Part shown: positions 16,643 to 26,116 of the stretch, piece after piece | Position numbering within the stretch: position 1 is the stretch's first letter | Layout: each line of letters starts with the position of its first letter | Assembly (NCBI GenBank): GCA_016744595.1 | Contig: JADGEB010000022.1 | Location: 1 to 53,468 of the forward strand | DNA from: Desulfuromusa sp. | Lineage (GTDB): Bacteria; Desulfobacterota; Desulfuromonadia; Desulfuromonadales; Geopsychrobacteraceae | DNA: 53,468 nt | Reading direction: 5' to 3' | Program-made: the position numbers and the translations under genes | The notes under the pieces: model-generated | Databases searched by the model: none | Told to the model about the DNA's origin: nothing | Seen by the model: the letters and a program-made list of their open reading frames with translations, nothing else

Positions 16643-16680
16643 TTAGACTAGAAGCAGCGTAAATCAACCGAGAGCAGGCC

Positions 16681-16881
16681 ATGTCAGAAGAAAAATCACC
16701 ATGGATGTGTCACGTTTGTGATCATTATTCCACTATCGGCGAAGGGTTGGTCTGTAGTGAATGCTACAAACTCACTTGCAACGAACACATGACAACGGCA
16801 ACGGTGATGAACACCGAAACGGGTCTATACGAATTAAAAATAATCTGCGTAGAATGCCAATTTAAAAAGACCTTAAACTAA
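16681..16881 (+). CDS. Small zinc-binding protein, unknown function
   Basis: 66 residues. Metal-ligand pairs are C10xxC13, C25xxC28, C33 with H36, and C56xxC59, a cross-brace (B-box/RING-like) spacing for two zinc ions. No other domain is present. It has its own Shine-Dalgarno-like GAGCAGG and lies between the flavodiiron terminator and yciH, and may be co-transcribed with yciH. No family name is recognised. Confidence 0.7.
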   Translation: MSEEKSPWMCHVCDHYSTIGEGLVCSECYKLTCNEHMTTATVMNTETGLYELKIICVECQFKKTLN

Positions 16882-16916
16882 TAATGACTAAGGCCGACCC
16901 TTTTTAACAAGGCAAA

Positions 16917-17279
16917 ATGATGACAAATTCAAATACCAGACTTGTTTATTCTGACGAAATCGGATCGACCTGTCTCAAGTGTGGCCACCCCCTCAAAAAG
17001 TGTCAGTGTAATAAACAACCTGCGAATGCTGGTAAGTCGGATGGTATCGTGCGAATTCAAAGGGAGACCAAAGGACGAAAAGGAAAGGGAGTCACTCTGG
17101 TTACCGGAATTCCATTGACGGGAGATGAATTGAAGTCACTGGCAAAAACCCTTAAGCAAAAATGTGGAACCGGTGGAACAATCAAAGACGGTGTCATTGA
17201 AATCCAGGGAGACCATCGCGATCTTCTGTTGAACTTGCTATTGGATAAAGGTTGGAGAGTTAAAAAGGCTGGGGGATAA
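16917..17279 (+). CDS. yciH: SUI1/eIF1-family translation factor YciH
   Basis: 120 residues. After a short zinc-knuckle-like segment (CLKCGHPLKKCQC), residues about 42-118 form the SUI1 domain: VRIQRETKGRKGKGVTLVTGI, LAKTLKQKCGTGGTIKDGVIEIQGDHRD, GWRVKKAGG. Bacterial YciH is the eIF1 homologue and can influence start-codon fidelity on the 30S subunit; it is usually non-essential. Two adjacent ATGs (16917, 16920) are possible starts; AAGG lies just upstream. Confidence 0.92.
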   Translation: MMTNSNTRLVYSDEIGSTCLKCGHPLKKCQCNKQPANAGKSDGIVRIQRETKGRKGKGVTLVTGIPLTGDELKSLAKTLKQKCGTGGTIKDGVIEIQGDHRDLLLNLLLDKGWRVKKAGG

Positions 17280-17351
17280 TCCAGCTGGTCAAAACAGAGC
17301 AGAAGACAAATCTTCCCCCTTTTTTTATTTCAAGCAAGGCATAATAGTCAT

Positions 17352-18209
17352 ATGTCTTTCCAAAACCCCATAGTTTTCAACAAACACAACCGCCGGCTGA
17401 TTCGCATTCTGCTCAGTTACCATTTGCTCTGGGGCTGCGCTCTTGTCGTTTTCGGGGTAGTCGGTCAACCAATTGATACAGCAACCTCCTACTGGTCAGC
17501 TGGTTTTGTTGCACTGCAACTCTATGCTGCCGCGCAATTACTGTTGCCTGCCCTCATGATACAGCGTGAAGATCGCACCCGTGGTTTTTATTTTTTCTGG
17601 TTCAGCACCCTGATTTTGATCTTATGGTTGATCAACCAAATTCCTGCAATTGGATCATGGCAGCTTCCATTAAGCGGAATCAGATCAGGCCTCTTACTTT
17701 TAAGCGGAACCCTTATCGGAACGGCTCTGGCTCGCTTTGTCAACCGACTCTGGGAAATTATCCCAATTTGTATTGCTATGGCTCTAGCCGATTTTTTCAG
17801 TTGGTTCATTGGACCGACAGCAAATTTTGCTCAGGAGATTAAACAGTATTACCTTGCCCCAGTGGGACCTCCACCGCTCATCGATATGGTGCTGGTAAAG
17901 TTGGCACTACCAGGGGCTGCTAGTCTGGTTCCAGTTTTTGGTATCTCTGATTGGATTATGGTAGCCTTCTTCGTCAATGTATCCAGACACTACACCATCA
18001 ATGACAACCTGGTGGGTTTATCTGGCGAGTCTTTAGCACAGAAAAAATTGTGTGGCCGCTACCTGCCCGTACCGGTTGCAGCACTCTTCATAGCAGTGCT
18101 ACTGGCACAATCTACTGGGTTGTTTATTCCGGTATTGCCACTGATTGCCATAATCATGCTGCTCTGGTATGCCGGACATTACTTGCGTTCACGTCGCCCT
18201 TTGAGCTGA
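17352..18209 (+). CDS. Polytopic membrane protein, unknown function
   Basis: 285 residues with roughly seven or eight hydrophobic segments and short loops. No family is recognised; the region around IGPTANFAQEIKQYYLAPVGPPPLIDMVLVKLALPG is the least hydrophobic and probably an extramembrane loop. AAGGC lies 11 bases before the ATG. The stop codon is one base before the esterase gene, so the two are a coupled pair and probably act together, perhaps on lipid or an ester compound at the membrane; this is inference. Confidence 0.65.
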   Translation: MSFQNPIVFNKHNRRLIRILLSYHLLWGCALVVFGVVGQPIDTATSYWSAGFVALQLYAAAQLLLPALMIQREDRTRGFYFFWFSTLILILWLINQIPAIGSWQLPLSGIRSGLLLLSGTLIGTALARFVNRLWEIIPICIAMALADFFSWFIGPTANFAQEIKQYYLAPVGPPPLIDMVLVKLALPGAASLVPVFGISDWIMVAFFVNVSRHYTINDNLVGLSGESLAQKKLCGRYLPVPVAALFIAVLLAQSTGLFIPVLPLIAIIMLLWYAGHYLRSRRPLS

Positions 18210-18210
18210 G

Positions 18211-19125
18211 ATGGAAAAATCTAAATTTATCAAAGCATATATGAATGCCAAACCTCTCCCGCTCGACAATATAGTAGCGGCCAGAAAAATGGAAAACTCT
18301 CGATCTTCGAAATCGGCGAAAGTCCCTTTCCCCGGAAATATTGACAATATTACCGCTCACACTCCCCCAGGAACAACAAAGGTCAGAATCTACACCCCCC
18401 CTGGAAATGCCCCATTTCCGGCAATATTATACATGCATGGTGGAGGTTTTAGTCTCGGCAGTCCCGAAACCTCAGACAACCTTTGCCGAACTATCTCTAA
18501 AACAGCGAATGCCGTCCTGATCAGTATCGATTATGCTCTAGCCCCTGAATACAAATTTCCTTACGCTCTGGAAGAATGCTATCGGGTTGCTCTTTGGGTT
18601 ATGGAAAACGATGTTGCACTCAATGTCAGAGCAGATCAATTGTCGATTATTGGTGACAGCGCAGGAGGGAATTTAGCAGCGGGGGTATGTTTATTAGCAA
18701 CCCTGAGAAAAGATTTCACCCCGATTTATCAGGTACTGATCTGTCCTCTTCTGGATCTCCAAACAGAACATGATCTTAAAATAAAAGAGTTACAAGACAA
18801 CCTGTTTACAAAGGAAAGCCATCAAACTTTCAGCAATTACTACCTCCAAGACCCAGCCGAAGTCAGCAATCCTCTGGTGTCCCCTCTTTTGGCTGATAGT
18901 CTTTCTGGTCTTCCCCCAACAACTATTATCACTGCTGAGCGTGATCCCTTGGCAGCAGAAGCAATTTCTTACGGAAAACGATTGCATGACGCTGGGATCA
19001 CCGTGATCCACCGCCACTACGATGGCCAAGTTCATGACTTCGTGCTGTTTGTGAAATCTTTGGATGAAGCGAAAGAGGCCGCTGAAAGTATCGGTTATGA
19101 TCTGACCAAGATAGTTGCGGGATAA
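18211..19125 (+). CDS. Alpha/beta hydrolase of the hormone-sensitive-lipase (HSL) family
   Basis: 304 residues. The oxyanion motif HGGG is at 76-79, nucleophile Ser150 in GDSAGG, Asp245 in ERDPLA and His275 in QVHDF, a complete catalytic triad with family-standard spacing. HSL-family enzymes are cytoplasmic carboxylesterases acting on short- to medium-chain esters. No signal peptide. It starts one base after the membrane-protein stop codon, without its own clear Shine-Dalgarno, indicating translational coupling. The natural substrate is unknown. Confidence 0.9.
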   Translation: MEKSKFIKAYMNAKPLPLDNIVAARKMENSRSSKSAKVPFPGNIDNITAHTPPGTTKVRIYTPPGNAPFPAILYMHGGGFSLGSPETSDNLCRTISKTANAVLISIDYALAPEYKFPYALEECYRVALWVMENDVALNVRADQLSIIGDSAGGNLAAGVCLLATLRKDFTPIYQVLICPLLDLQTEHDLKIKELQDNLFTKESHQTFSNYYLQDPAEVSNPLVSPLLADSLSGLPPTTIITAERDPLAAEAISYGKRLHDAGITVIHRHYDGQVHDFVLFVKSLDEAKEAAESIGYDLTKIVAG

Positions 19126-19133
19126 AGATAAGG

Positions 19134-20249
19134 CTAAACAATTCTGACCGGCGCAAACCCTCCACCCTCAGTTCTCATATTTGTCACCTGCCCCTGATAC
19201 AGCCTGGCTCCTACCCCAAGGAGGTGATTACGGTAAACAAATAACCGCAAATCCATTTTAAATTCTTGCCCATCCGCAGAGGTTTCAACCGACGGAGAAA
19301 TTACTTTTTGCACCAAAGTTGTTTCTGGGTCAAAATCAGCAAAGCGCTTTTTAGTAATTCCTCTCCCCATTAACACGCCGCGACTCGCAAATCTTGTAAC
19401 AGGCTTAAAAATAAGCTTTTTACGTTGAGACCAGATTTCATCCCGATTCTGTTCAGACAACAAAACACTTGGTGGCACCATCTCCAACAACAACTGTTTA
19501 TCCAGAGGAGACAGCTCCAAACCATCTAGAGATAGAGAATCAGACCACAGCACCATCCGTCGTTTATCTGCCAATAATCCATAGGCAAAAGGATTTGGAG
19601 AAAGACAAACTTGACCGGCCAGATAAGCATCCTTCAATTCTGACATCAGGGGTGTTTCTAAGTAAAAATCGCAGTGGCGATTATAAACCAGATCAATTTT
19701 TTCACCACGGAGATAAACTCCATCGGACTGAACCTCAAGATCTTCAAGGGAAGCAACATGTGCATCAATTCCGTTTTGGTTCAACCAATCACAGCAACCC
19801 GTCATTTCTGGAAGAAGTGGTTGCTGCTCAACATTTTCATCAACTACGGCAACCCTTGCTAATGGTCGATGTCCCCCCGAAAAATCATGCCACTCCCGCA
19901 AAAAACTTTGTAACAAGCGCTGTTGATAACGATTTGACAAATAGTTTGGAGATGTTTTCCCAGCCAACTGTTCACTCAGCCAAGCGATATAACCACCACC
20001 GGCATTGGTGTTGACCTCAATCAGCCGAGGACCATCGTTGGTCAGATGAAAATCGTACCCCATCATCAATGCTGCATGGCCGGGATCGAACCGGGCGACC
20101 TCTGGCAGCTCTGTAAAAATCTGCTTACGGTATGGAGATGAACAACTCAATTTAAACAATAATCGCACCAGCCGCAGCATTTGACGCAAATCTTGGCGTG
20201 GTAAATGTGCCGTAACGCGACTAATTAGAAGACTAGTAGATTCAGACAT
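19134..20249 (-). CDS. ATP-grasp-like protein, unknown function
   Basis: 371 residues. DGPRLIEVNTNAGGG near residue 72-86 and, in the C-terminal half, KLIFKPVTRFASRGVLMGRG look like ATP-grasp metal- and nucleotide-binding elements of the glutathione-synthetase-like type; the protein ends MRTEGGGFAPVRIV. No specific family is recognised. ATP-grasp enzymes join a carboxylate to an amine or thiol through an acyl phosphate. It follows the LOG gene by 10 bases on the same strand, so they are probably one operon. It is convergent with the esterase gene, with 8 bases between the stops. Confidence 0.6.
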   Translation of the reverse strand: MSESTSLLISRVTAHLPRQDLRQMLRLVRLLFKLSCSSPYRKQIFTELPEVARFDPGHAALMMGYDFHLTNDGPRLIEVNTNAGGGYIAWLSEQLAGKTSPNYLSNRYQQRLLQSFLREWHDFSGGHRPLARVAVVDENVEQQPLLPEMTGCCDWLNQNGIDAHVASLEDLEVQSDGVYLRGEKIDLVYNRHCDFYLETPLMSELKDAYLAGQVCLSPNPFAYGLLADKRRMVLWSDSLSLDGLELSPLDKQLLLEMVPPSVLLSEQNRDEIWSQRKKLIFKPVTRFASRGVLMGRGITKKRFADFDPETTLVQKVISPSVETSADGQEFKMDLRLFVYRNHLLGVGARLYQGQVTNMRTEGGGFAPVRIV

Positions 20250-20259
20250 TCGAGACTTT

Positions 20260-21285
20260 CTAAAAAGAGTTGATGCGGCGAATAAAGGATTTAAGCAAAC
20301 CGTAACTGCGCCTGTTGAACTCTACTGACAAACGCGGAAGATTTTTCAAGTCGGGCTGGTCATTTTCTTCAGGCAAAGGGGAGCTTAAACTCATTTTTCC
20401 ACCCGGAATCAGAATATCTCCAAATTCATCGGCTAAAATCCGAAGATGATCAGAATCAAGAACTTTATTCAACCGGATAATCATCTTACTTTTAACAAAG
20501 CGCATAGAATGATAGTTGCGATAAAAATCGTCGATAATCTGCACTGCTTCAGCCGGATCTCTTACAACGGAAAATAAAGCAAAGTCCTCACCAGAGATCA
20601 ACCCTCGTTTTAGCAGACTCCCCCTTAAAAATTCCAACCAGTCTTCCCAGTAACCGTCATCATCATCAATCATGACCACTGGAATCGGTGGGTTCTTTCC
20701 AGTTTGAATTAATGTCATTATTTCCATCCCTTCATCCAGAGTACCAAATCCACCCGGGAACAGGGCAACCGCATGAGCCTCTTTGAGAAAGGCGACTTTA
20801 CGATTGAAAAAGTATTTATAGGTGATGACTTTCTCATCCTGATCCATCACCGGATTGGTATCTTGCTCAAATGGCAGTCGTATATTGACCGCAAAAGAGT
20901 TTTCTGCTCCGGCACCTTCGTTCCCTGCCCGCATAATCCCAGGGCCACCACCGGTAATCACCATGTAATTTTGTTCAGCCAGAAGACGGGAGAATTCAAC
21001 ACATTTTTTATAGATTGGATCGTCAGAAGAAGTCCTTGCACTACCAAATACGGTCACTTTCTTACGATCCCGATAAGGTGCAAAGACCTTGTTTGTATAG
21101 CGCATCTCCTTCATGGTGGTACGCATCAATTTCTGATCCGCCAGATAATTATTTTCCTGCCCCGATTTCAGAGCGCCCATAATCATCTCTCTGATCATCT
21201 CAGGATGATGAACACCAACTTTACGCATCAACAGATCAACAAGTTCATCTATTTCACCGTTACAGCGGTCAAAACTTAATAACAT
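20260..21285 (-). CDS. LOG-family nucleotide-binding protein
   Basis: 341 residues, longer than the 180-220 of simple LOG proteins. The core has GGGPGIMRAGNEGA and PGGFGTLDEGMEIMTLIQTGK, the two LOG-family motifs (PGGxGTxxE) of nucleoside-5'-monophosphate phosphoribohydrolases. An N-terminal extension of about 75 residues (MLLSFDRCNGEIDELVDLLMRKVG...) and a C-terminal extension are not assigned. Likely a cytoplasmic enzyme cleaving the N-glycosidic bond of nucleotides, related to the Lonely Guy and PpnN enzymes. GGAG precedes the ATG. First gene of an operon with the ATP-grasp-like protein. Confidence 0.85.
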   Translation of the reverse strand: MLLSFDRCNGEIDELVDLLMRKVGVHHPEMIREMIMGALKSGQENNYLADQKLMRTTMKEMRYTNKVFAPYRDRKKVTVFGSARTSSDDPIYKKCVEFSRLLAEQNYMVITGGGPGIMRAGNEGAGAENSFAVNIRLPFEQDTNPVMDQDEKVITYKYFFNRKVAFLKEAHAVALFPGGFGTLDEGMEIMTLIQTGKNPPIPVVMIDDDDGYWEDWLEFLRGSLLKRGLISGEDFALFSVVRDPAEAVQIIDDFYRNYHSMRFVKSKMIIRLNKVLDSDHLRILADEFGDILIPGGKMSLSSPLPEENDQPDLKNLPRLSVEFNRRSYGLLKSFIRRINSF

Positions 21286-21476
21286 TTCAGACTCCTATTA
21301 CTGTTGATCGTATTTTCAACAATGTCCGGTTAAAAATTTAGGTGGATGAAAAACTGTATTTAATCCAACTTATCAAATTTCACCTAGACCCTCTTTGCCA
21401 ATGTGGAGAGAATTTCATACCTGAGTTAAAACAGGCAACTTCCCAACCGGCCATTACTGAGCTTATTTATGTTTCG

Positions 21477-21512
21477 AAAAAAACGGCAGTATGAATAATA
21501 TCATACTGCCGT
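21477..21512 (-). terminator. Terminator of rnpB
   Basis: On the minus strand a perfect 12-bp stem (arms 21501-21512 and 21483-21494, ACGGCAGTATGA core) is followed by T7. An A8 block at 21513-21520 lies on its 5' side on the plus strand. Confidence 0.93.
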
Positions 21513-21520
21513 AAAAAAAA

Positions 21521-21919
21521 GTGGCCAAAGAAGTCCGTAAGCCGGGTTCTGTTCCCTGCTGGAGTTACCTTCAGCAGGGCGATGATCATTCATCTAGGGC
21601 CGTCGTTGCCAACGGCCTCAAGCAGCCAGACCCGGGAACTTCGGGCGAACAGCCCTCAAACATTCCCCTATTCGACCTTGCTCCGGATGGGGTTTACCGA
21701 GCTTCCGACGTCACCGCCAGAACTGGTGAGCTCTTACCTCACCCTTTCACCCTTATCCACCGTAGCTAAACTTCGGCAGACGGTCTCCTCTCTGTGGCAC
21801 TTTCCCTAGGGTTACCCCCGGTTCCCGTTAGGAACCATCCTGTTCTTTGGAGCCCGGACTTTCCTCCCCCCACTGACGTAAAACTTCAGTGGGCGGCGAT
21901 CATCTGTCCTTCTTTGACC
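21521..21919 (-). ncRNA. rnpB: RNase P RNA (type A)
   Basis: The catalytic RNA of RNase P, which removes 5' leaders from tRNA precursors. On the minus strand the conserved 5' block GGAGGAAAGTCCGGGCTCC (around 21848-21866) and the conserved 3' block ACAGAACCCGGCTTACGG (around 21536-21553) are both present. The two ends (TGGTCAAAGAAG and CTTCTTTGGCCA) pair as helix P1, fixing the ends near 21919 and 21521, about 400 nt. A promoter upstream and a strong terminator downstream match these ends. Confidence 0.95.
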
Positions 21920-21923
21920 AGCG

Positions 21924-21952
21924 TAAATAGTAAACTCAGGCTTCTGTCTCAA
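21924..21952 (-). promoter_or_regulatory. rnpB promoter overlapping the end of the upstream CDS
   Basis: On the minus strand TTGAGA (complement of 21947-21952), a 17-base spacer and TATTTA (complement of 21924-21929). The predicted start near 21918 agrees with helix P1. The -35 box lies inside the last codons of the C4 zinc-ribbon gene. Confidence 0.75.
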
Positions 21953-22646
21953 CGTAAAGAATCCGGTTACAGTGAGGGCAGGTTTGTATCTCTGCAACCT
22001 GTAACAGCCTGTTATACTGCTGTGGCGGCAACTTCATATTACAACCAAGGCATGCACCATGGCTTGCCAAGGCAAGGGCTAATCCCCCACGCCGCTTAAA
22101 GAGCGTATGATATTTACGCAGCAAGCTAACTGGAAGTTCTTCCGCAACCGATTCCCTGGTTTGAGTCCGCTTAAGAAGTACTTCCTCAGATTCTGTCAGC
22201 AGTTGTTTTAACTCAGCACCACGAGCTTCAGACTTCTCATGGATAGCTGCAAGCTCGGTCTCCTTCTCCTTGAGATCTTCTTCAAGAGTAGTAACTTCCT
22301 GCTGCTTGGATTGCATCTGCTCTTCAACATCCTTGTTCGCCTTTTTGGCGACATCAATCTCTTTCAGAACGGCAACATATTCCTTTTGGGTTTGGATTTC
22401 TGGCAAGCGAGCCTCTACCCGGGTCACATTATCCCGCTCTTTCAGCAACCCTTGCTGCAATTCTGCCTCTGATTGCTGCAACAGAGCGACTTCATCATTC
22501 AACTGGTCAAGCATCTCCTGAACTCTTGTGGCATCAGCCTCAAAAGCACCTAACTCATCACGATACCCCTGTCGAGTGGCTTCGATAGCGCTAATTTCTT
22601 GGTCAACTTCCTGAAGATCTCTCAACAGGTTCATTTTGTTTTGCAC
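21936..22646 (-). CDS. C4-type zinc-ribbon coiled-coil protein (CdsZ/DUF164-like)
   Basis: 236 residues. Residues about 5-175 are a long heptad-rich coiled coil; the C-terminal 60 residues hold a four-Cys zinc ribbon, CLGCNMKL and CPHCNRIL. This is the zf-RING_7/CdsZ family, first noted in Chlamydia and widespread beside nif3 and rnpB. It is probably cytoplasmic, with a proposed nucleic-acid-associated role; the function is not firmly established. It lies 35 bases downstream of the Nif3-like gene, and the rnpB promoter overlaps its 3' end. Confidence 0.9.
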   Translation of the reverse strand: MQNKMNLLRDLQEVDQEISAIEATRQGYRDELGAFEADATRVQEMLDQLNDEVALLQQSEAELQQGLLKERDNVTRVEARLPEIQTQKEYVAVLKEIDVAKKANKDVEEQMQSKQQEVTTLEEDLKEKETELAAIHEKSEARGAELKQLLTESEEVLLKRTQTRESVAEELPVSLLRKYHTLFKRRGGLALALASHGACLGCNMKLPPQQYNRLLQVAEIQTCPHCNRILYVETEA

Positions 22647-22681
22647 GTTAATACCTCCACTTTCAGTACATGTTGTGACAG

Positions 22682-23812
22682 TCAGAAAATAACTAAGGGA
22701 TTACTTTCTGCCGTCATTTCTATAGTTTCAACGTCAAACTGGCGTTCACTCAATGTATTTCTCAAACGCTTGGATAGTTCTGCCACCATAATCTGCTCAG
22801 TAGCAAAATGCCCCGCATCAATCAGTGCTACCCCTTCAGCTCTTGCTCTCTGCGCTTCATGAAACTTGATATCAGCTGTGACCAGACAATCTGCACCCTG
22901 GCGAACTGCAGTAGTAAACATTGACATCCCAGTACCACCACAAACGGCAACTTGATTGATTTTCCGCTGTAAATCGCCGACCAAGTTGAGCGAAGAAAGT
23001 TGCAACGCCTCCTTAACCTGCTCGGCAAAAGTTTGTAATGAAACTGTTTTTTCCAGATGTCCTATACGCCCCAACCCAACATCCACACGCTTATTTGCCA
23101 AGGGGATCAGGTCATAGGCAACTTCCTCATAAGGATGTGCTTTGAACATGCGAGAGATTGCTTTATTTAAGGCAGAAGCGGGAACGATCGTCTCCAAACG
23201 GACCTCTTCAGTCGTTTCCAGTTCCCCAGGCGTACCAATAAATGGTTGTGTTCCCTGACTGCCGCGAAATGTCCCTGTACCGCAGCAGCTAAAGGAACAA
23301 TTATCATAAGCCCCAATATGCCCCGCTCCAGAAGCAAGGATAGCATCCCTAACCTCTATTTCATGCCCTAGAGGAACACACACAACCAACTTATAAAAAT
23401 GACCTTCAACAGGACGTTCTAGGGGCAGAATATCATTGACACCCAGTCGTTCAGCAAGCCAGTCATTCAATCCATCAGCGGCACGATCCAGATTGGTGTG
23501 CGCACTGACAACAGCTATATCCTGCTTAATTGCCTGAAAAAGAACTCGTCCGGTTATATCAGTGGGAGTCAAACGCTTAATTGGTTTAAAAATCAACGGG
23601 TGATGGGAGATAATAAGCTGCGCACCATAACGTTGCGCCTCTTGAATGGCAATTTCTTCAGCATCCAAACAAACTAGAATTTTATCAATTTTTGCTGACA
23701 AATCACCAACCTGCAAGCCAACATTATCCCAGTCTTCAGCTAAATCAGGAGGGCATAACTGGTTAAGCAAACCAATAATATCGGCTAAACAAGCAGTTTT
23801 TTGTTTAGCCAT
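22682..23812 (-). CDS. Nif3-like dinuclear metal-centre protein
   Basis: 376 residues, the long (YqfO-type) form with an inserted CutA/PII-like domain about residues 130-230 between the two Nif3 halves. Metal-ligand motifs: ISHHPLIFK near residue 70, SAHTNLDRAADG near 105, and DAGHFATEQ near the C-terminus. Nif3/YbgI proteins bind two metals; some hydrolyse cyclic ring intermediates or GTP, but the physiological role is unsettled. It heads the nif3-cdsZ pair; a terminator for the tRNA transcript lies between it and the tRNA. Confidence 0.92.
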   Translation of the reverse strand: MAKQKTACLADIIGLLNQLCPPDLAEDWDNVGLQVGDLSAKIDKILVCLDAEEIAIQEAQRYGAQLIISHHPLIFKPIKRLTPTDITGRVLFQAIKQDIAVVSAHTNLDRAADGLNDWLAERLGVNDILPLERPVEGHFYKLVVCVPLGHEIEVRDAILASGAGHIGAYDNCSFSCCGTGTFRGSQGTQPFIGTPGELETTEEVRLETIVPASALNKAISRMFKAHPYEEVAYDLIPLANKRVDVGLGRIGHLEKTVSLQTFAEQVKEALQLSSLNLVGDLQRKINQVAVCGGTGMSMFTTAVRQGADCLVTADIKFHEAQRARAEGVALIDAGHFATEQIMVAELSKRLRNTLSERQFDVETIEMTAESNPLVIF

Positions 23813-23826
23813 AGAACCACTCCCAC

Positions 23827-23864
23827 AAAAAGAAAGAGTGCACCGGTTTTTCGGTACACTCTTT
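23827..23864 (-). terminator. Terminator of the tRNA transcript
   Basis: On the minus strand AAAGAGTG-T-ACCG pairs with CGGT-G-CACTCTTT (23833-23864, one mismatch), followed by CTTTTTG. It lies between the tRNA and the nif3-like gene. Confidence 0.8.
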
Positions 23865-24018
23865 AATTATCTGTTCCTCTGCGCTTGCAAACTGTGTTGC
23901 AGCCTTTTCGCCTCCCCAGGGTTCAATATCTGGTAGCGTCAACTTTGTTAAGCGATTATCTCGGATCAATCTATACTGCCTAATAAAGTTTGTAGCGTAA
24001 ATACCGCTAAAGGTTAAT

Positions 24019-24095
24019 TGGTGGGCCCACGAGGACTCGAACCTCGGACCAGCCGGTTATGAGCCGGCGGCTCTAACCAACTGAGCTATGGGCCC
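24019..24095 (-). tRNA. tRNA with CAU anticodon (Met elongator or Ile2)
   Basis: 77 nt including an encoded CCA. Acceptor GGGCCCA pairs with TGGGCCC; the D arm has AGCTCAGTTGG; the anticodon stem GCCGG/CCGGC holds loop CTCATAA; the T arm has GGTTCGAGTCC. The anticodon is CAU. The anticodon arm resembles bacterial Ile2 tRNAs (lysidine-modified, reading AUA) at least as much as elongator Met; the initiator is excluded because the stem lacks three consecutive G-C pairs of initiator type. It has its own promoter. Confidence 0.93.
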
Positions 24096-24111
24096 TTCGC
24101 ACAAGCCCCTA

Positions 24112-24140
24112 AGATAAGTAACATAGCCCACAACTGTCAA
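24112..24140 (-). promoter_or_regulatory. tRNA promoter
   Basis: On the minus strand TTGACA (complement of 24135-24140), a 17-base spacer and TTATCT (complement of 24112-24117), about 17 bases before the mature tRNA 5' end. Confidence 0.85.
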
Positions 24141-24208
24141 GCAAAAGTATCATTTTTTTGTACTTAAATCCTACGGTAGCCAAGCCAAAATTTCAACCCC
24201 CAAGGAGG

Positions 24209-24265
24209 AGTAGTTTTTCAGGAGTGACGACATACATCAGTATGTCGAGATCCTGAAAAGCTACT
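24209..24265. repeat. 57-bp two-tier palindrome downstream of rpoD
   Basis: Outer arms 24209-24223 and 24251-24265 are complementary over 15 bases with one mismatch; an inner perfect arm pair, CGACATAC (24228-24235) and GTATGTCG (24240-24247), closes on a 4-base loop. It lies between rpoD and the tRNA promoter. Without a T tract it is not a classical terminator; it resembles an interspersed palindromic repeat. Confidence 0.7.
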
Positions 24266-24304
24266 ACAACACCGGAGGGTGATTATTTTTACAACGCCAA
24301 GCCA

Positions 24305-26050
<1,746 letters not shown>

Positions 26051-26116
26051 TATTCCCTGCTCTCCTCTACCGTTTGGATATATGCGGATTTAATTATATT
26101 CTAGTAAGTGTAGCCA

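Noticed and set aside
17302..17325. Terminator after yciH
   Set aside because: The stem is only 5 bp (GAAGA/TCTTC) before the T run; too weak to call.
21521..22099. Plus-strand ORFs over rnpB
   Set aside because: The RNase P RNA conserved blocks on the minus strand explain this stretch.
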